Under the pieces are notes generated by a model. The model searched no databases. It saw only the letters and a list, made by a program, of their open reading frames with translations, and was not told where the DNA came from. From contig JAVIAB010000124.1 of assembly GCA_032433765.1 (NCBI GenBank), positions 71,783,746 through 71,847,745 of the forward strand: a DNA stretch of 64,000 bases, given 5' to 3'. The stretch is from Megaustenia siamemsis. Its lineage: Eukaryota > Mollusca > Gastropoda > Stylommatophora > Ariophantidae. The translations under genes were made by a program, and so were the position numbers. The stretch's first letter is position 1. Every line of letters starts with the position of its first letter. Below, piece after piece: positions 47,193 through 56,935 of this stretch.

Positions 47193-47255
47193 GCTACAAC
47201 ACAACACCAATTCCGCGTATGCAGTACATCTAGACACGACATTAAAACACAACTT

Positions 47256-48011
47256 CTAAATGTTCAGCCTTAGCCTCTTTCTTCTTCTAAGATGATCAGG
47301 GGCAAGCGTTGTTATTGGTTGATTCTTTTCAATGTTGTCAGTATTGTATACTGGAGTCCTGTAAGAACCATTATTTATCGAATAAGGCTCGTTGCATGCT
47401 GACTTAGATACTGGAAGTCTATGATCTGCCGTGGTCGATGGCTCGTTCGAGGGAAGAGGGTGTAGCGTTGCGTTAGCCTCGAGACGAGCACACTCGACCA
47501 ATAACTCGTCCTGCATCGCAACGAGCTGTTTGTTTCTTCTAAGAAGACCAGGAGATAGTTCTGGTATTGGCTGAATACTTTCGAAGTTGTCAGTATCGTA
47601 GAAAGGAGCCATGTAAAAACCAGTATGTATCGAATAAGGCTCGTTACTCGGCGACGTAGATACTGGAAGTATGTGATCTAGGCTGATGTCGGGTTCGTTC
47701 ACTGTATGAGTCTCGAGTGTTGTTGCAATGGTTTCGAGACGATCATACTCGGCCAATAACACGCCCTGCATAGACACGAGCTGTTCAAATTCTGAACGAT
47801 TCAACGTGATCCCAAACTTGGTGGGATATTTTAAATTCGATGGCCCGACAAATTTTCGAATATGGATCATAGTCGACCCTTTGTATGAAGACACAGACGC
47901 TACTTTCAGGCCTGCAGCCAATGGCAACCATTTCACGATCTGCTGTAACGTAGACCCAGCTAGTGGGTACATCGACAACTGGTGCAGCCAGATCAGCCAG
48001 TTTATCAGCAT
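47256..48011 (-). CDS. PC4-like single-stranded-DNA-binding protein with internal repeats
   Basis: 251 codons from ATG 48011, intact. Residues about 35-85 contain YKGSTMIHIRKFVGPSNLKY, then PTKFGITLNRSEFEQLVSM. This has the pattern of the PC4/Sub1 fold (beta-strand, HIRK, PTKKGI-like turn, final helix). Such proteins bind single-stranded DNA and act in transcription or replication. After it come two similar segments of about 75 residues, each with a LLVE.ARLE-type helix, a LPVS...SNEPYSI motif and a P.YDTDN.E..QPI block, ending in a basic RRRKRLRLNI. A TATA box lies 53 bp upstream. The protease gene precedes it on the same strand. The PC4 call rests on pattern only. Confidence 0.5.
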   Translation of the reverse strand: MLINWLIWLHQLSMYPLAGSTLQQIVKWLPLAAGLKVASVSSYKGSTMIHIRKFVGPSNLKYPTKFGITLNRSEFEQLVSMQGVLLAEYDRLETIATTLETHTVNEPDISLDHILPVSTSPSNEPYSIHTGFYMAPFYDTDNFESIQPIPELSPGLLRRNKQLVAMQDELLVECARLEANATLHPLPSNEPSTTADHRLPVSKSACNEPYSINNGSYRTPVYNTDNIEKNQPITTLAPDHLRRRKRLRLNI

Positions 48012-48063
48012 CTTCTGTATCTCAGCACTGAACGATGTGTGACTGGAGCTTTTTCACCCGCGA

Positions 48064-48071
48064 CTTTTATA
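48064..48071 (-). promoter_or_regulatory. TATA box for the PC4-like gene
   Basis: TATAAAAG on minus (complement of 48064-48071), 53 bp before the ATG at 48011 and downstream of the protease stop. A textbook TATA form and place. Confidence 0.55.
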
Positions 48072-48162
48072 GGATAGGTCAGATTATAGATCCGGTTTAG
48101 TCCGGTTTTTAAAAACTAAAATTCGTGTCCAGACTTGTCTGCAATATTTTTAGCTACTGACG

Positions 48163-48590
48163 TCATTGTACTAGAAATTTTAAATTTTGCGCCAAAAGTT
48201 TTGGTGCGAGTAGTCGATACACAATTCGATCGTTTATGTGTTGTCTGGTGGATGAGGTAAACGGCATTAAGACCCTTTGCATTGATCCTCCTCGTGTTTT
48301 AATCAGTAGAAAATACACAGAGTACAGTCCACACGCGTTACTAACAAGATCTTGTAACTGTCGCGAGTTGTAGATGAGAGGTCTGATAGAATTCCTCTCG
48401 ATAAAATAGATGATCTCGGTATGTCTGGGAGAAAACCCGAAACTGTCGAAATACTCAAACTTCCCCATAACGTTGTAGTAGAGGGCTACCCAGTGAGAGC
48501 CCGGTCTCCAAATCGGGTCGGTATTGATCACGAAGGCTGCGGATTTAGTGGGATCGATATAGCGAGGTAACCGATTGCCACTACGCTAAC
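48163..48590 (-). pseudogene. adenain-type cysteine protease, N-terminally truncated
   Basis: Open from about 48587 to the stop at 48163. It reads NRLPRYIDPTKSAAFVINTD, then PGSHWVALYYN, KFEYFDSFGFSP, SRQLQDLVSNACGLYSVYFL and INDRIVYRLL. The catalytic His (HWVA), Asp (YFDS), oxyanion Gln (LQD) and Cys (ACGLY) are all present. Gln to Cys is 7 residues, as in adenovirus protease (Gln115, Cys122). Such proteases mature capsids in adenoviruses and are encoded by Polintons and adintoviruses. There is no ATG and a TAG lies just upstream. A LINE-E copy starts about 40 bp further up, so the start was probably lost. Not a host SUMO protease by size. Confidence 0.75.
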
Positions 48591-48629
48591 AATGGAACAC
48601 CGTCTCACAAAAATGTCAGACATAAGTCT

Positions 48630-49985
48630 TCTTCTTCTACCTTTTAGCTCCCAGTGGAGCATAGGTCTTCAACAAACACTTTCCAAGTCGTTCTGTTTTT
48701 TGCAATTCTTTTAAGATCATTTCTTCCCCATCATCTTCATCTCTGCTTCGATCTGTCTTCTCCAAGAATTCCTTGGTCTTCCTCTTTGTCTTTTCCCCTG
48801 GGGATTCCAAAAAAGGGCTTGTTGTGTAATACTCTCAGTTGGCTTCCGTAGTGTGTATCCTATCCATCGCCATCGTCTACGCTGTATCTCTGTATCCACT
48901 GGTATTTGACAGGTATATTTCCATAATTCCACCTTAGTGACTTTGTCCTGCCATTTCCATCCCTTTATTCTGCGTAAGCATCCATTAATGAAAGTCTGTA
49001 CCTTCGTGATTGTCAATTTTATTATTATCCATGTTTCACAGCCATATAATAGGACCGACTTAACATTTGAGTTGAAAATTTTTATTTTTGTATTTAGCCT
49101 AATTTCTTTGGATTTCCATATGTTTCCCAGTGCAATGAAAGCTCCTCTTGCTTTTGATATCCTTATTTTGGTATCATTTTCTGTTCCTCCCTCTTTATCT
49201 ATATTACAGCCCAGATATATGCAAGATTGTGCGTCTAGTAGAGGTATTTCTCCTAGTTTTATTTAGTAATTGCCAACTGCATTAATTCTCATAATGTTGG
49301 TCTTATCTCTATTAATCTTTAGTCCTAGCTGTTGTGATTTCTCATCTAATATACTCATTTTATCCTGCATCTGTTGATGGCTGTGTGATAGGAGAGCTAT
49401 GTCATCAGCAAAGTCTAAATCATCAAGTTGTTTGGTCAGTGACCACTGGATCCCATTTCTGTTGTTTTGAGTTATTTTCATAATCCAATCTATGGCCAGT
49501 AGAAAGAGAAATGGGGACAGAAGGCATCCTTGCCTTACTCCTGTTCTTATTTCAAATGCTTCTGTAAGCTGTCCTTCATGCACCACTCTACATTTTGTTC
49601 CTTCATACATTGTTTTTATCAGGTTAATAAACTTTATGGGGATTGCGTAATGACTCAGCAACTTCCAAAGCATTCTTCTGTCTAAACTATCAAATGCCTT
49701 TTCGTAATCTATGAATCCAATAAAAAGTGGGGATTTTAGTTCTAAACTTTGTTCAACTATTATACGTAGAGTAGTTATTTGATCAGCACATGATCTGTTC
49801 TTCCTAAAACCTGCTTGTTCATCTCTCAAGTGTTTCTCTATAGCCTCCTTTAGTCTCTCCAGAATGATTCTGCCTAATATTTTTCCTGGCACTGATAGTA
49901 GCATAATTCCCTTATAATTTGTGCACTCCTGTAAACTTCCTTTCTTTGGTAGTTTGATCATATAACCTTCTTTCCAGTCTTCCCT
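48630..49985 (-). mobile_element. LINE-E, 3' half (RT to 3' end)
   Basis: On minus: IIKLPKKGSLQECTNYKGIM, the full RT region (49961-49263, with GFIDYEKAFDSLDR and LDFADDIALL), a TAA at the same codon as in the copy at 43696, and the C-terminus (49016-48717). Its 3' end lies next to the truncated protease gene. Confidence 0.9.
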
Positions 49986-50375
49986 TTAGATTCCTGATTA
50001 CTCTACTGAATGCAGCCTACGACGAACAAAACACGGTGAAAATTCCCCAAAGAAATAAAACTGCGACTGACGAAGCAGTTCACATAAATGAGTAACATGT
50101 AAATAACTTGCGTCAAACAATTCCAACAACGGTCATGAACAGAACTAATGTGTCGTAAAACGTAGGTCAACCCTACCCGGTGGAAGGTCGCCTTCACAAC
50201 ACTTGATTTGTCAAAAAGGCACTGTTGCCGACGTACGACTCCGCTTTATCGGCGCAGATGTAATAAGTAGATCATCATTTTGACTTTAACGCAGAAAAGT
50301 GCAATGGAGAACCGAAATTAATCAGACCCTGAATGCACTTTCTGCAGCGATCGAGAGAACGTGACCACCATTTTG
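49978..50375 (-). repeat. dispersed repeat R3, copy 2
   Basis: Reverse complement of 19836-20243, with the same hairpin-forming pair near its start. It abuts the broken end of LINE-E at about 49985. Confidence 0.65.
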
Positions 50376-50389
50376 GGAAACGTTGGTGT

Positions 50390-51098
50390 ATATTATTATG
50401 TAGTCGATCTGATTACGTGAGATGGCTCTTGGGCTTTTCCACGTCCACATATTTCTTGGATGTTGCTTGTACCAGGTGTTTATTATTATCATGTTGTGTG
50501 TTCTTGCCCAGTCAATAAACTTGTTACCTCTTTCATTTCTGTCATTTAAGCCATAATAACCAACTACTTCTTCGACGCTTTCCTTTTGTACTTTTGCATT
50601 GAGATCCCCTAGAACTATGATGTTTTCATGTGTTTTGAATTGACAAAGTGCTGTCTTAAGCTCGTGGTAAAATTTAACAACTGTTTCCTCTAGAATGTCC
50701 GCCTTTGGTGCATAAACGTGTATGATATAATATCGAATGACTTACCATTCAATTTCACTAATAGGAATCAGTCATACTTTGCCCACAGGATACCATCAAC
50801 TATCAAGGAGGGATCAAGTCATCATACTTCGCCTACGCACTGGCCACAATAAAATGAGGAATCACATGTTCACCAAATTCAAAATAGGCACAACCAGCCT
50901 ATGCCACTGTACACTGGACAAAATGACTACAAAACATGTTCTACAGGATTGCCCCCAGTACGCAGACCCGAGAAGAGCAATGTGGTGTTCACCCACCTCC
51001 TTGTAAGAGAAACTATATGGGGCAATCGAATCGCTTAAACAGACAGCTGACTTCATGAGAGAGTCTGGAATCCTACTCTGACTGAGTCTTGATCGCAG

Positions 51099-51163
<65 letters not shown>

Positions 51164-51239
51164 TTTGCCCAAAAGCCATTCACTGTTCTTGCTCTTTCTG
51201 CATCGAAGATGATACCTACTCCTCTTTGGTTTTCTAAAA
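50390..51239 (-). mobile_element. LINE endonuclease fragment (probably LINE-G), split by a LINE-C insertion
   Basis: Minus-strand APE endonuclease: GVGIIFDAERARTVNGFW (51230-51172), then beyond the insertion LVKLNGKSFDI, HVYAPKADILEETVV, IIVLGDLNAKVQKE and RNQIDYIII. The two parts flank 50786-51159. A stop and a small frameshift lie near 50750. It sits next to LINE-G RT sequence on the same strand, but the two may not be one copy. Confidence 0.7.
50786..51159 (+). mobile_element. LINE-C group 3' end with (TA)n tail, inserted in LINE endonuclease
   Basis: Flanked by the 12-bp direct repeat ATACTTTGCCCA (50774-50785, 51160-51171). It encodes the C-terminal IILRLRTGHNKMRNHMFTKF, then CHCTLDKMTTKHVLQDCPQY, typical of jockey/I-like LINEs after RNase H. 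It ends in a TA dinucleotide run (about 51100-51159) that serves as the 3' tail. Confidence 0.85.
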
Positions 51240-52020
51240 TTTAATATAATATCTTTCATTACCGGTTGGCGTAGGCGATCATGTCCTTTCACAATCTTCT
51301 ATCTACAGTGCATAGTATCAGTTCTGTTTTTCACTGTTTTCCATGCCATGACACCAAAGCTATCCATTATTTTCTCTCTTTGTCGTCCGCGATCTCTCTT
51401 TCCTTTTATTTTGCCAGTTGTAACCAAGTATTCCAACTTTCCTCTTCTCATGATATGCCCAAAAAATGTTGATTGTTTCTTTCTAATGTTTTTTAGGAGC
51501 TGCCTTTTTGTGTTTGCCTCTTTGAGAACTTCCTCATAGGTCTTTTTAGCTGTCCAGAGAACTTTCAACATTCTTCTCAGAAATCCCATTTCTGTGGCCT
51601 CTAATCGTCTTTTCATATGTTTGTCTACTGTCCATCATTCGCTTCCATAGGTCAGAATTGGTTCTACATAGCACCGATGAACTCTCTTTCTCATTTCTAT
51701 TGACATAGATTTGTTGCATAAGATATTTTTCATTTTCTGAAGTGCTATTTTGGCCTGAGCTATTCTGCTTTTTATTTCTGTGGTGCATCTTCCACCTGAT
51801 GTTATTATTGTGCCCAAGTATTTCACGCGTTGCACTTGTTTCAGATTTGATCCTGTTTATTTTTATGCTGCATGCTGGTGATGATTGTTTCTTACTATTC
51901 AGATTGAGACCTTTCTTGTTGCTTTCTTTTACTATTATGTCTATCATTTCTTGTAGTTCATTCTCTGCCTATGCTATTAAGACTGTGTCATCCGCATATC
52001 GCAAATTATTTACGTTAAAA
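51240..52020 (-). mobile_element. LINE-G, RT YADD-proximal part to 3' end
   Basis: On minus: the region after YADD (52020-51940), then VKYLGTIITSGGRCTTEIKS, RVHRCYVEPILTYGSE, and MGFLRRMLKVLWTAKKTYEE to QSTFFGHIMRRGKLEYLVTT and GKRDRGRQREKI. Two or more frameshifts. Best template for the LINE-G copies at 1252, 11091 and 54800. Confidence 0.8.
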
Positions 52021-52024
52021 TATC

Positions 52025-52137
52025 TTTAGAAGGATTGAAAACAGCTAGAATAAAAATTTATATTAGAGAAAGAGTATCTGGGTCTATGTCTGGTCTGGGC
52101 CGCCTACGGCTCGAAAGGTCAATAGATAGATAGATCC
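52025..52137 (+). mobile_element. LINE-I 3' end
   Basis: Contains GCCGCCTACGGCTCGAAAG followed by GTCAATAGATAGATAGATCC, matching the 3' end at 12730-12775. Confidence 0.55.
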
Positions 52138-52373
52138 AGTGTATCTCATTTCACACAGTCCCAATAAATGTAAACTTATCCTTTTGCTTTTCTGTTTGAT
52201 GATTTCTCTTTCGCATAATGTCTCCATACATAATAATAAATTGTTTACAAAGTCATCAGTTGTAGCTGTTTTGCAACCATAAGTAATTTAAATATGAAAA
52301 TACGTGTCTAAAAGACAAGAATAGAACACATTTAAATGTCTATAGACCATCATGTGAACAGAATGCTATCATT

Positions 52374-53325
52374 TTATTGACGGCTACTCCTTTCATCGCT
52401 GTGAGATGGTTGATCCTTTCTTATGCAGAAAAGAAGACTCCCAAAGATTCCTACAGCGAGGGTTGCCACTGCTAGAAAATACGGCCAAGGGTTTGTACTG
52501 GCTGATGACATTCTGTATTCCGCTATATCTGTACATTGTGGCCCGCTATAGTTATCCTCGCAGGAACAGTCCCCTGTCGCGTTATCACACACATTGCAGC
52601 AGTGACTCAGAGCAGGTAGTAATACAACCTGGCTAATAAAATCCTTCTGCACAACCTGTGCAGTGTGACCCGTTATAATTGTCATTACATGGACAGTTCC
52701 TGGACACGTGATCGCACACGTTTGAGCAGTGCACAGGGCAGATATCATTACATCCTGGTCCATAGAATCCAGGGTACAAATAATAATACATAAATATTAT
52801 TATATGGGGAACTTCCGAGGCGATAATAGGGAATAATAGAACAAAGAAGTATGTGTTAGCACTCGGAAAAATTGACAGACAAACAACAATAGAAAAAAAC
52901 GAAGAACAATATATGGTCCGAAGTGGGATCGAACCCGTACTCAGTGGCACCGCGCCTTGCCACGAGAAGCCGAACGCTTGGTACACTGCCACGCAGCCAA
53001 CTAAAAAATTGGCTATTGCAGTAGTGTCTTCCACGAAAGGCGATCTCAATGACTATAGCATAGGGTAACGATCACAGACCGGAAAACCAATTTTTTAGTT
53101 GGCTGCGTGGCAGTGTACCAAGCGTTCGGCTTCTCGTGGCAAGGCGCGGTGCCACTGAGTACGGGTTCGATCCCACTTCGGACCATATATTGTTCTTCGT
53201 TTTTTTCTATTGTTGTTTGTCTGTCAATTTTTCCGAGTGCTAACACATACTTCTTTGTTCTATTATTCTCCATAGAATCCATCAGCACAAGCTGTGCAGT
53301 CTGAACCGCCTCAATGTGGCTCAAG
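52374..53325 (-). pseudogene. multi-EGF-like type I membrane receptor fragment
   Basis: Minus-strand coding in two parts, 53325-53281 and 52770-52374, separated by an inserted SINE dimer. It encodes laminin-type EGF repeats (GFYGPGCNDICPVHC, NCPCNDNYNGSHCTGC, GDCSCEDNYSGPQC), a short stem, one membrane span (PYFLAVATLAVGIFGSLLFC) and a short basic/Ser-rich tail ending ERSSRQ. This layout matches MEGF/SREC-like scavenger receptors. A TAG replaces the Gly codon after GFY near 52635, so the copy looks dead even without the insertion. AATAAA overlaps the stop. The upstream exons are not in view. It may be a host gene piece joined to the viral locus. Confidence 0.7.
52771..53269. mobile_element. 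head-to-head inverted SINE dimer in the EGF exon
   Basis: Arms 52831-53012 and 53087-53269 are inverted copies of about 182 bp with a 74-bp loop. Each arm has a tRNA-like head with a B-box GGGTTCGATCCC (52924-52935 on minus, 53163-53174 on plus). The whole block is flanked by the 11-bp direct repeat CCATAGAATCC (52760-52770, 53270-53280), and removing it restores the EGF reading frame. The SINE family differs from that at 3014. Confidence 0.85.
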
Positions 53326-53465
53326 ATGCACTAGCTAGTAAGAATGTGGGAGAGTCTTTTAATAAACACGCCAGGGACTCTGGTCAGCGACTATTATCTC
53401 AAGGCGTAAACACTCTTACTCCGCGCAAAAGAAGACGACGACGAAGACTTCCAAGATATAAAGAA
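53322..53465 (+). pseudogene. basic virion-core-like protein, C-terminal fragment
   Basis: Plus frame reading AQDALASKNVGESFNKHARD, SGQRLLSQGV, then NTLTPRKRRRRRRLPRYKEY and a stop. The pattern, a repeated helix of the kind V..DvL.G.s...s...R...aG..LL followed by an Arg-rich tail, resembles the basic minor virion proteins I associate with adintovirus/Polinton-like elements and adenovirus core proteins. Only the last 50 codons remain. The left edge meets the EGF fragment and the right edge meets the Bcl-2-like copy. The identification is tentative. Confidence 0.35.
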
Positions 53466-53960
53466 TATTTGATCTACTAGAACGCTAAATGGTATAGCAC
53501 CTTCCTCGGCGTTATTTAGTAGTCAAGAAAATAAAACCCTGTGTTTCTGCAACACCATTTTTATTAATTTGCCCATAGTTTTTGTTTATTTAGTAAATCT
53601 GTCTGTTCTATTATAAGTACACCGTAGACTCATACCAACATTTCTGCAATAGATTTTAACTTGTAGCAAAGATGGTTCTATTTCAATATCGTCCGATTTA
53701 TGAATACTGTGGTTCATTCTAGCCCAACAGAGAGTCGCGCTGTGACTGGTATCAGAGACGATACTTTTACTCTTTTATTACTGTTCTAAGCATTTCACTG
53801 TAGACATCTCTCACTCAATAACAGGGGATTAGTTCTGATACCTCGTGTCATGTCCATAGTTTAATGTTAGTATTATGGTTTAATTTAGGCAATATTGTAT
53901 GGTATTAGCTCAGTTTAAATTGGAAACATAGCTAGTCTTTTGTTATTAAATTATACTATT
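53465..53960 (-). repeat. inverted copy of the 41010-41500 region, with start of Bcl-2-like gene copy 2
   Basis: Reverse complement aligns with 41010-41500 through blocks such as CTACAAGTTAAAATC and CTACTAAATAAC. On minus an ATG is present here, followed by VLQKHRVLFS, a stop, and LLNNAEEGAIPFSVLVDQIF. The match ends at about 53465 inside a shared AAGAATATTTGATC, so the right copy was probably joined to the core-like gene by a deletion at that microhomology. Confidence 0.65.
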
Positions 53961-53984
53961 TTATTATATGTACCCTAGAAGAAG

Positions 53985-54662
53985 GGTTTATTATTTGTTT
54001 ATATCTTCCAGTAGATGTCGTTAATAACCCCACCATCGGCTGGGTTGAGAGACCGAGCCCGTTATAAGTCTGTGACAGAGATTTATGAGACAGTACACCT
54101 TTCAAGGGCATGTAAATACAGCATATGAGTGGCAACGTTATAATTGTCTTATCTGTGGGTGTCTATATAAAAGCGATCAAATTGACAAGACATGTTGCCA
54201 GTAAACACTCAACTTCCATCGTTTACAGCATCGACAGATCACACACTATCACCATCTACAGACACTATAAGAGATCCATCTCTTATGGTAGATAACACTG
54301 TTGTACGACCCTGACTGGAAGACATATCCGTTAATGTCAGTTATAGTTCTTCTTATATATAGTTTCAATGTCACTTACATCAGCATCATTCTCCTCAGCG
54401 GTATCGCCAGCATCAGCTTCGTCAGTGCGTTCTTATTCAACGTCATCAGCTGCACCGACAAATGAAAGGAAGAATACAGTCGAAAGAAAGGGAACATAAC
54501 AAGAAAGAACACACAGAAACAGAATTGGATAGTATAACTACAAGGTTGGTAACAACAGATGTTAGACAAATTTATTAAGATCACTGGCCCGTCATAACAA
54601 GGCACAGTAGCGCTAACAAACATCTCTCAGTGCACACTGTTTCACAGACCTAATACACCGCT
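53985..54662 (+). pseudogene. C2H2 N-terminus of polymerase copy 2, decayed
   Basis: Inverted homologue of 40928-40110. Finger 1 is frameshifted. Finger 2 is partly legible (NCLICGCLYKSD). The Ser-rich linker survives (SPASASSVRSYSTSSAAPTN), and TTDVRQIY lines up with TDVRQVY of copy 1. It breaks off at a (CT)n run (54662-54700) and LINE insertions, and the gene resumes at about 60138. Confidence 0.7.
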
Positions 54663-54990
54663 CTCTCTGTCTCTCTCTCTCCCTCTCTCTCTCTCTTAAC
54701 TGATCCAATCTTCTCACTTCTCTCCTTAATACCCAAACACGACGCTTTAAAATATATTTTTTGCACAACTTCGTCTTGAGAAATAAAGAGACTAACAAAG
54801 TTCGCCTGTTTCATCATCACTATCATCATAGTACCATGCTTATTGGCGTTGGTAATCATGTCTTTCCACAACTTTCGAACTAAACAGTTATTTATCATTC
54901 CTGTTGTTGACCTTCTGCTAAGCCATTCTCTTATGTTGTCTGATATTTTCTCTTTGCTTTTCTCTATATCTTCGTAATATTTGTAATTCT
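54662..54990 (-). mobile_element. (CT)n run and LINE-G 3' end
   Basis: A CTCTCTC tract (54662-54700) is followed by a LINE-G-like 3' end on minus (54805-54990) with CATNATCATCATAGTACCATGC, compare 1252-1340 and 11091-11180. Confidence 0.5.
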
Positions 54991-54994
54991 CTTA

Positions 54995-56934
54995 ATATTT
55001 TTCCTGGCACTGATAGTAGCACAATTCCCCTATAATTTGTGCACTCCTGTAAACTTCATTTCTTTGGTAGTTTGATAACCTTATTTCCAGTCTTTAGGTA
55101 TTTCTTCCCTCTTCCAAATTTTATCTAATAGATTATGTAGCATCTTGGTAGAGGTGTTAATATCTGCTTTGATGGCTTCCGAAGGAATTTCATCTGGTCC
55201 TGTGGCTTTACCATTTTTTAATAGTTTGATGGCTTTCATTATTTCTTCTATGCTTAGTTTTCCACAGTTAACGTGTAACTCTTCTTCTGCTGGTAATATA
55301 TCTAGAGGATTATTTGAGCCGGGTATATTCAAAAGTTCTTCAAAGTGCTCTTTCCATCTCTTCATTTGTTCCCTTATATTACTAAGCAGATTTCCTTTCT
55401 TATCTTTAATAAAGGCATTGATCCGTTTGTATTTTCCACTTAATTTCTTTGTGCTATTGTACAGTTCTTTCATATTCCCTTTATTTGCTGCTTCTTCTTC
55501 CTCCAGCAAGTTCATCTATATATTTCCTCTTATCCCTTTTAATGCATCTTCTCACTTCTTTGTTCAACTCTGTGTAAGCTTCCTGTGTCTTGGCTTTATT
55601 ACTTCTCGTTTTGCTTTTATTTCTGTCTGCTTTCTTGTTCTTTCTTTCTTTAATTTTATCCAGGGTCTCTGCTGTCATCCATGCCTTATTCTGGCGTTCT
55701 CTTTTCCCTAGTGTTTCTTCGCATGTCTCTTTCCATATATCTTTTACCTGTTTCCAATGATCTGATATAGTTATTGTACTTTCTAGTTGTTGGAGAACTT
55801 GGTATTTGTTTGATATTGTGACTGCGAATTTATCGTTAATTCCTTGTTCTTTAAGGAACCCTACATTGAAATACTTTCTACCCTTATCTGTTGTAGTATA
55901 CCTTTTTAGTTTAATTTTAAGTTTAGCTATCAGAAGATGATGATCAGAAGCTATATCTGCCTCTCTATATACTTTTACATCCTGTAAGGATGACTTAAAC
56001 TTATTATTAATACATATGTGATCAATTTGATTTCCGTTCTATGATCTGGTAACACCCATGTAGTTTTGTGTATTCTTTTATGTTGGAATATCGTTCCTCC
56101 TAGGCTCACTTGATTAAGGGCGCAGAAATTCACAAATATCTCTCCATTCTCGTTTATATCTCCAAGTCCATGTTTTCACAAAATCTCTTGGAAGCCATTT
56201 AGGTCTCCCATCAAGATTATAATATCCTTGGCTCGTCTTGCATCCATCTGACATTGTAGCTGTTTATAGAAATCACCTTTAACTAAATCATCTTTATCAT
56301 TGGTTGGTGCATAGCATTGTATAATGTGTAATTTTATTTTGTTTTTGGTTGTTTTAAATGTTGCTCTTATTAGTCTCGGTCCTACTGCTTCCCATTCTAT
56401 TAGTGTCTTCTGTGCATTCCTTGATAGCATTATAGCTACCCCTTCACTATGTTGTGCTCCAGGTTCCTGGTGTCCTGATGATAAAATCATCTCTCCTGTA
56501 TTTAGTTTTATTTTACCCGTTCCTAGCCATCTTGTTACACACATTCCCAAATTATATATCTTGTAGTTTGACATTTCTGCAGCTACCTGTGCAGCTTTTT
56601 CTTGTTCATTTAGAGTACGGACATTCCATGTGCCAATTCTGGAGGATTTCCTGGTAGACAAAGGGTGAGTCGGCAACCCGGACTCCTTGCGGCTTTCTCC
56701 GGCTTGCGTCATATGTCTCTTAGACAGAAAGCCCTTCTCTTTCCTGGATAGCGGATTAACTTTTTCTTTCTTTCACTTGTCCATGTTTGTAAAGTTTTTT
56801 CGGCTTATTATTTTACAGTATGGGATATCTAGTTCCATACCCAACCCTCCTTTCTCGCCTCTTACGAACATGCCTGGTAGGGTACAGCGCCACTATTCTT
56901 TACTCCCCTTTCGCGCCCCGGTAGCGCACGGGCG
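54995..56934 (-). mobile_element. LINE-E, 5' half (5' end, endonuclease, linker, RT start)
   Basis: The 5' end CGCCCGTGCGCTACC is at 56934 on minus. It encodes the endonuclease (56712-56176; IGTWNVRTL, HIIQCYAPT, DIIILMGDLN), with the T-run frameshift of the 43696 copy absent (GDFYKQLQ intact). A basic linker and the segment 55515-55081 follow, with KRWKEHFEEL, where the 43696 copy has a stop, and KNGKATGPDEIPSEAIK. It ends just inside the RT. 3'-truncated, so it was cut by a later event. Confidence 0.85.
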
Positions 56935-56935
56935 A

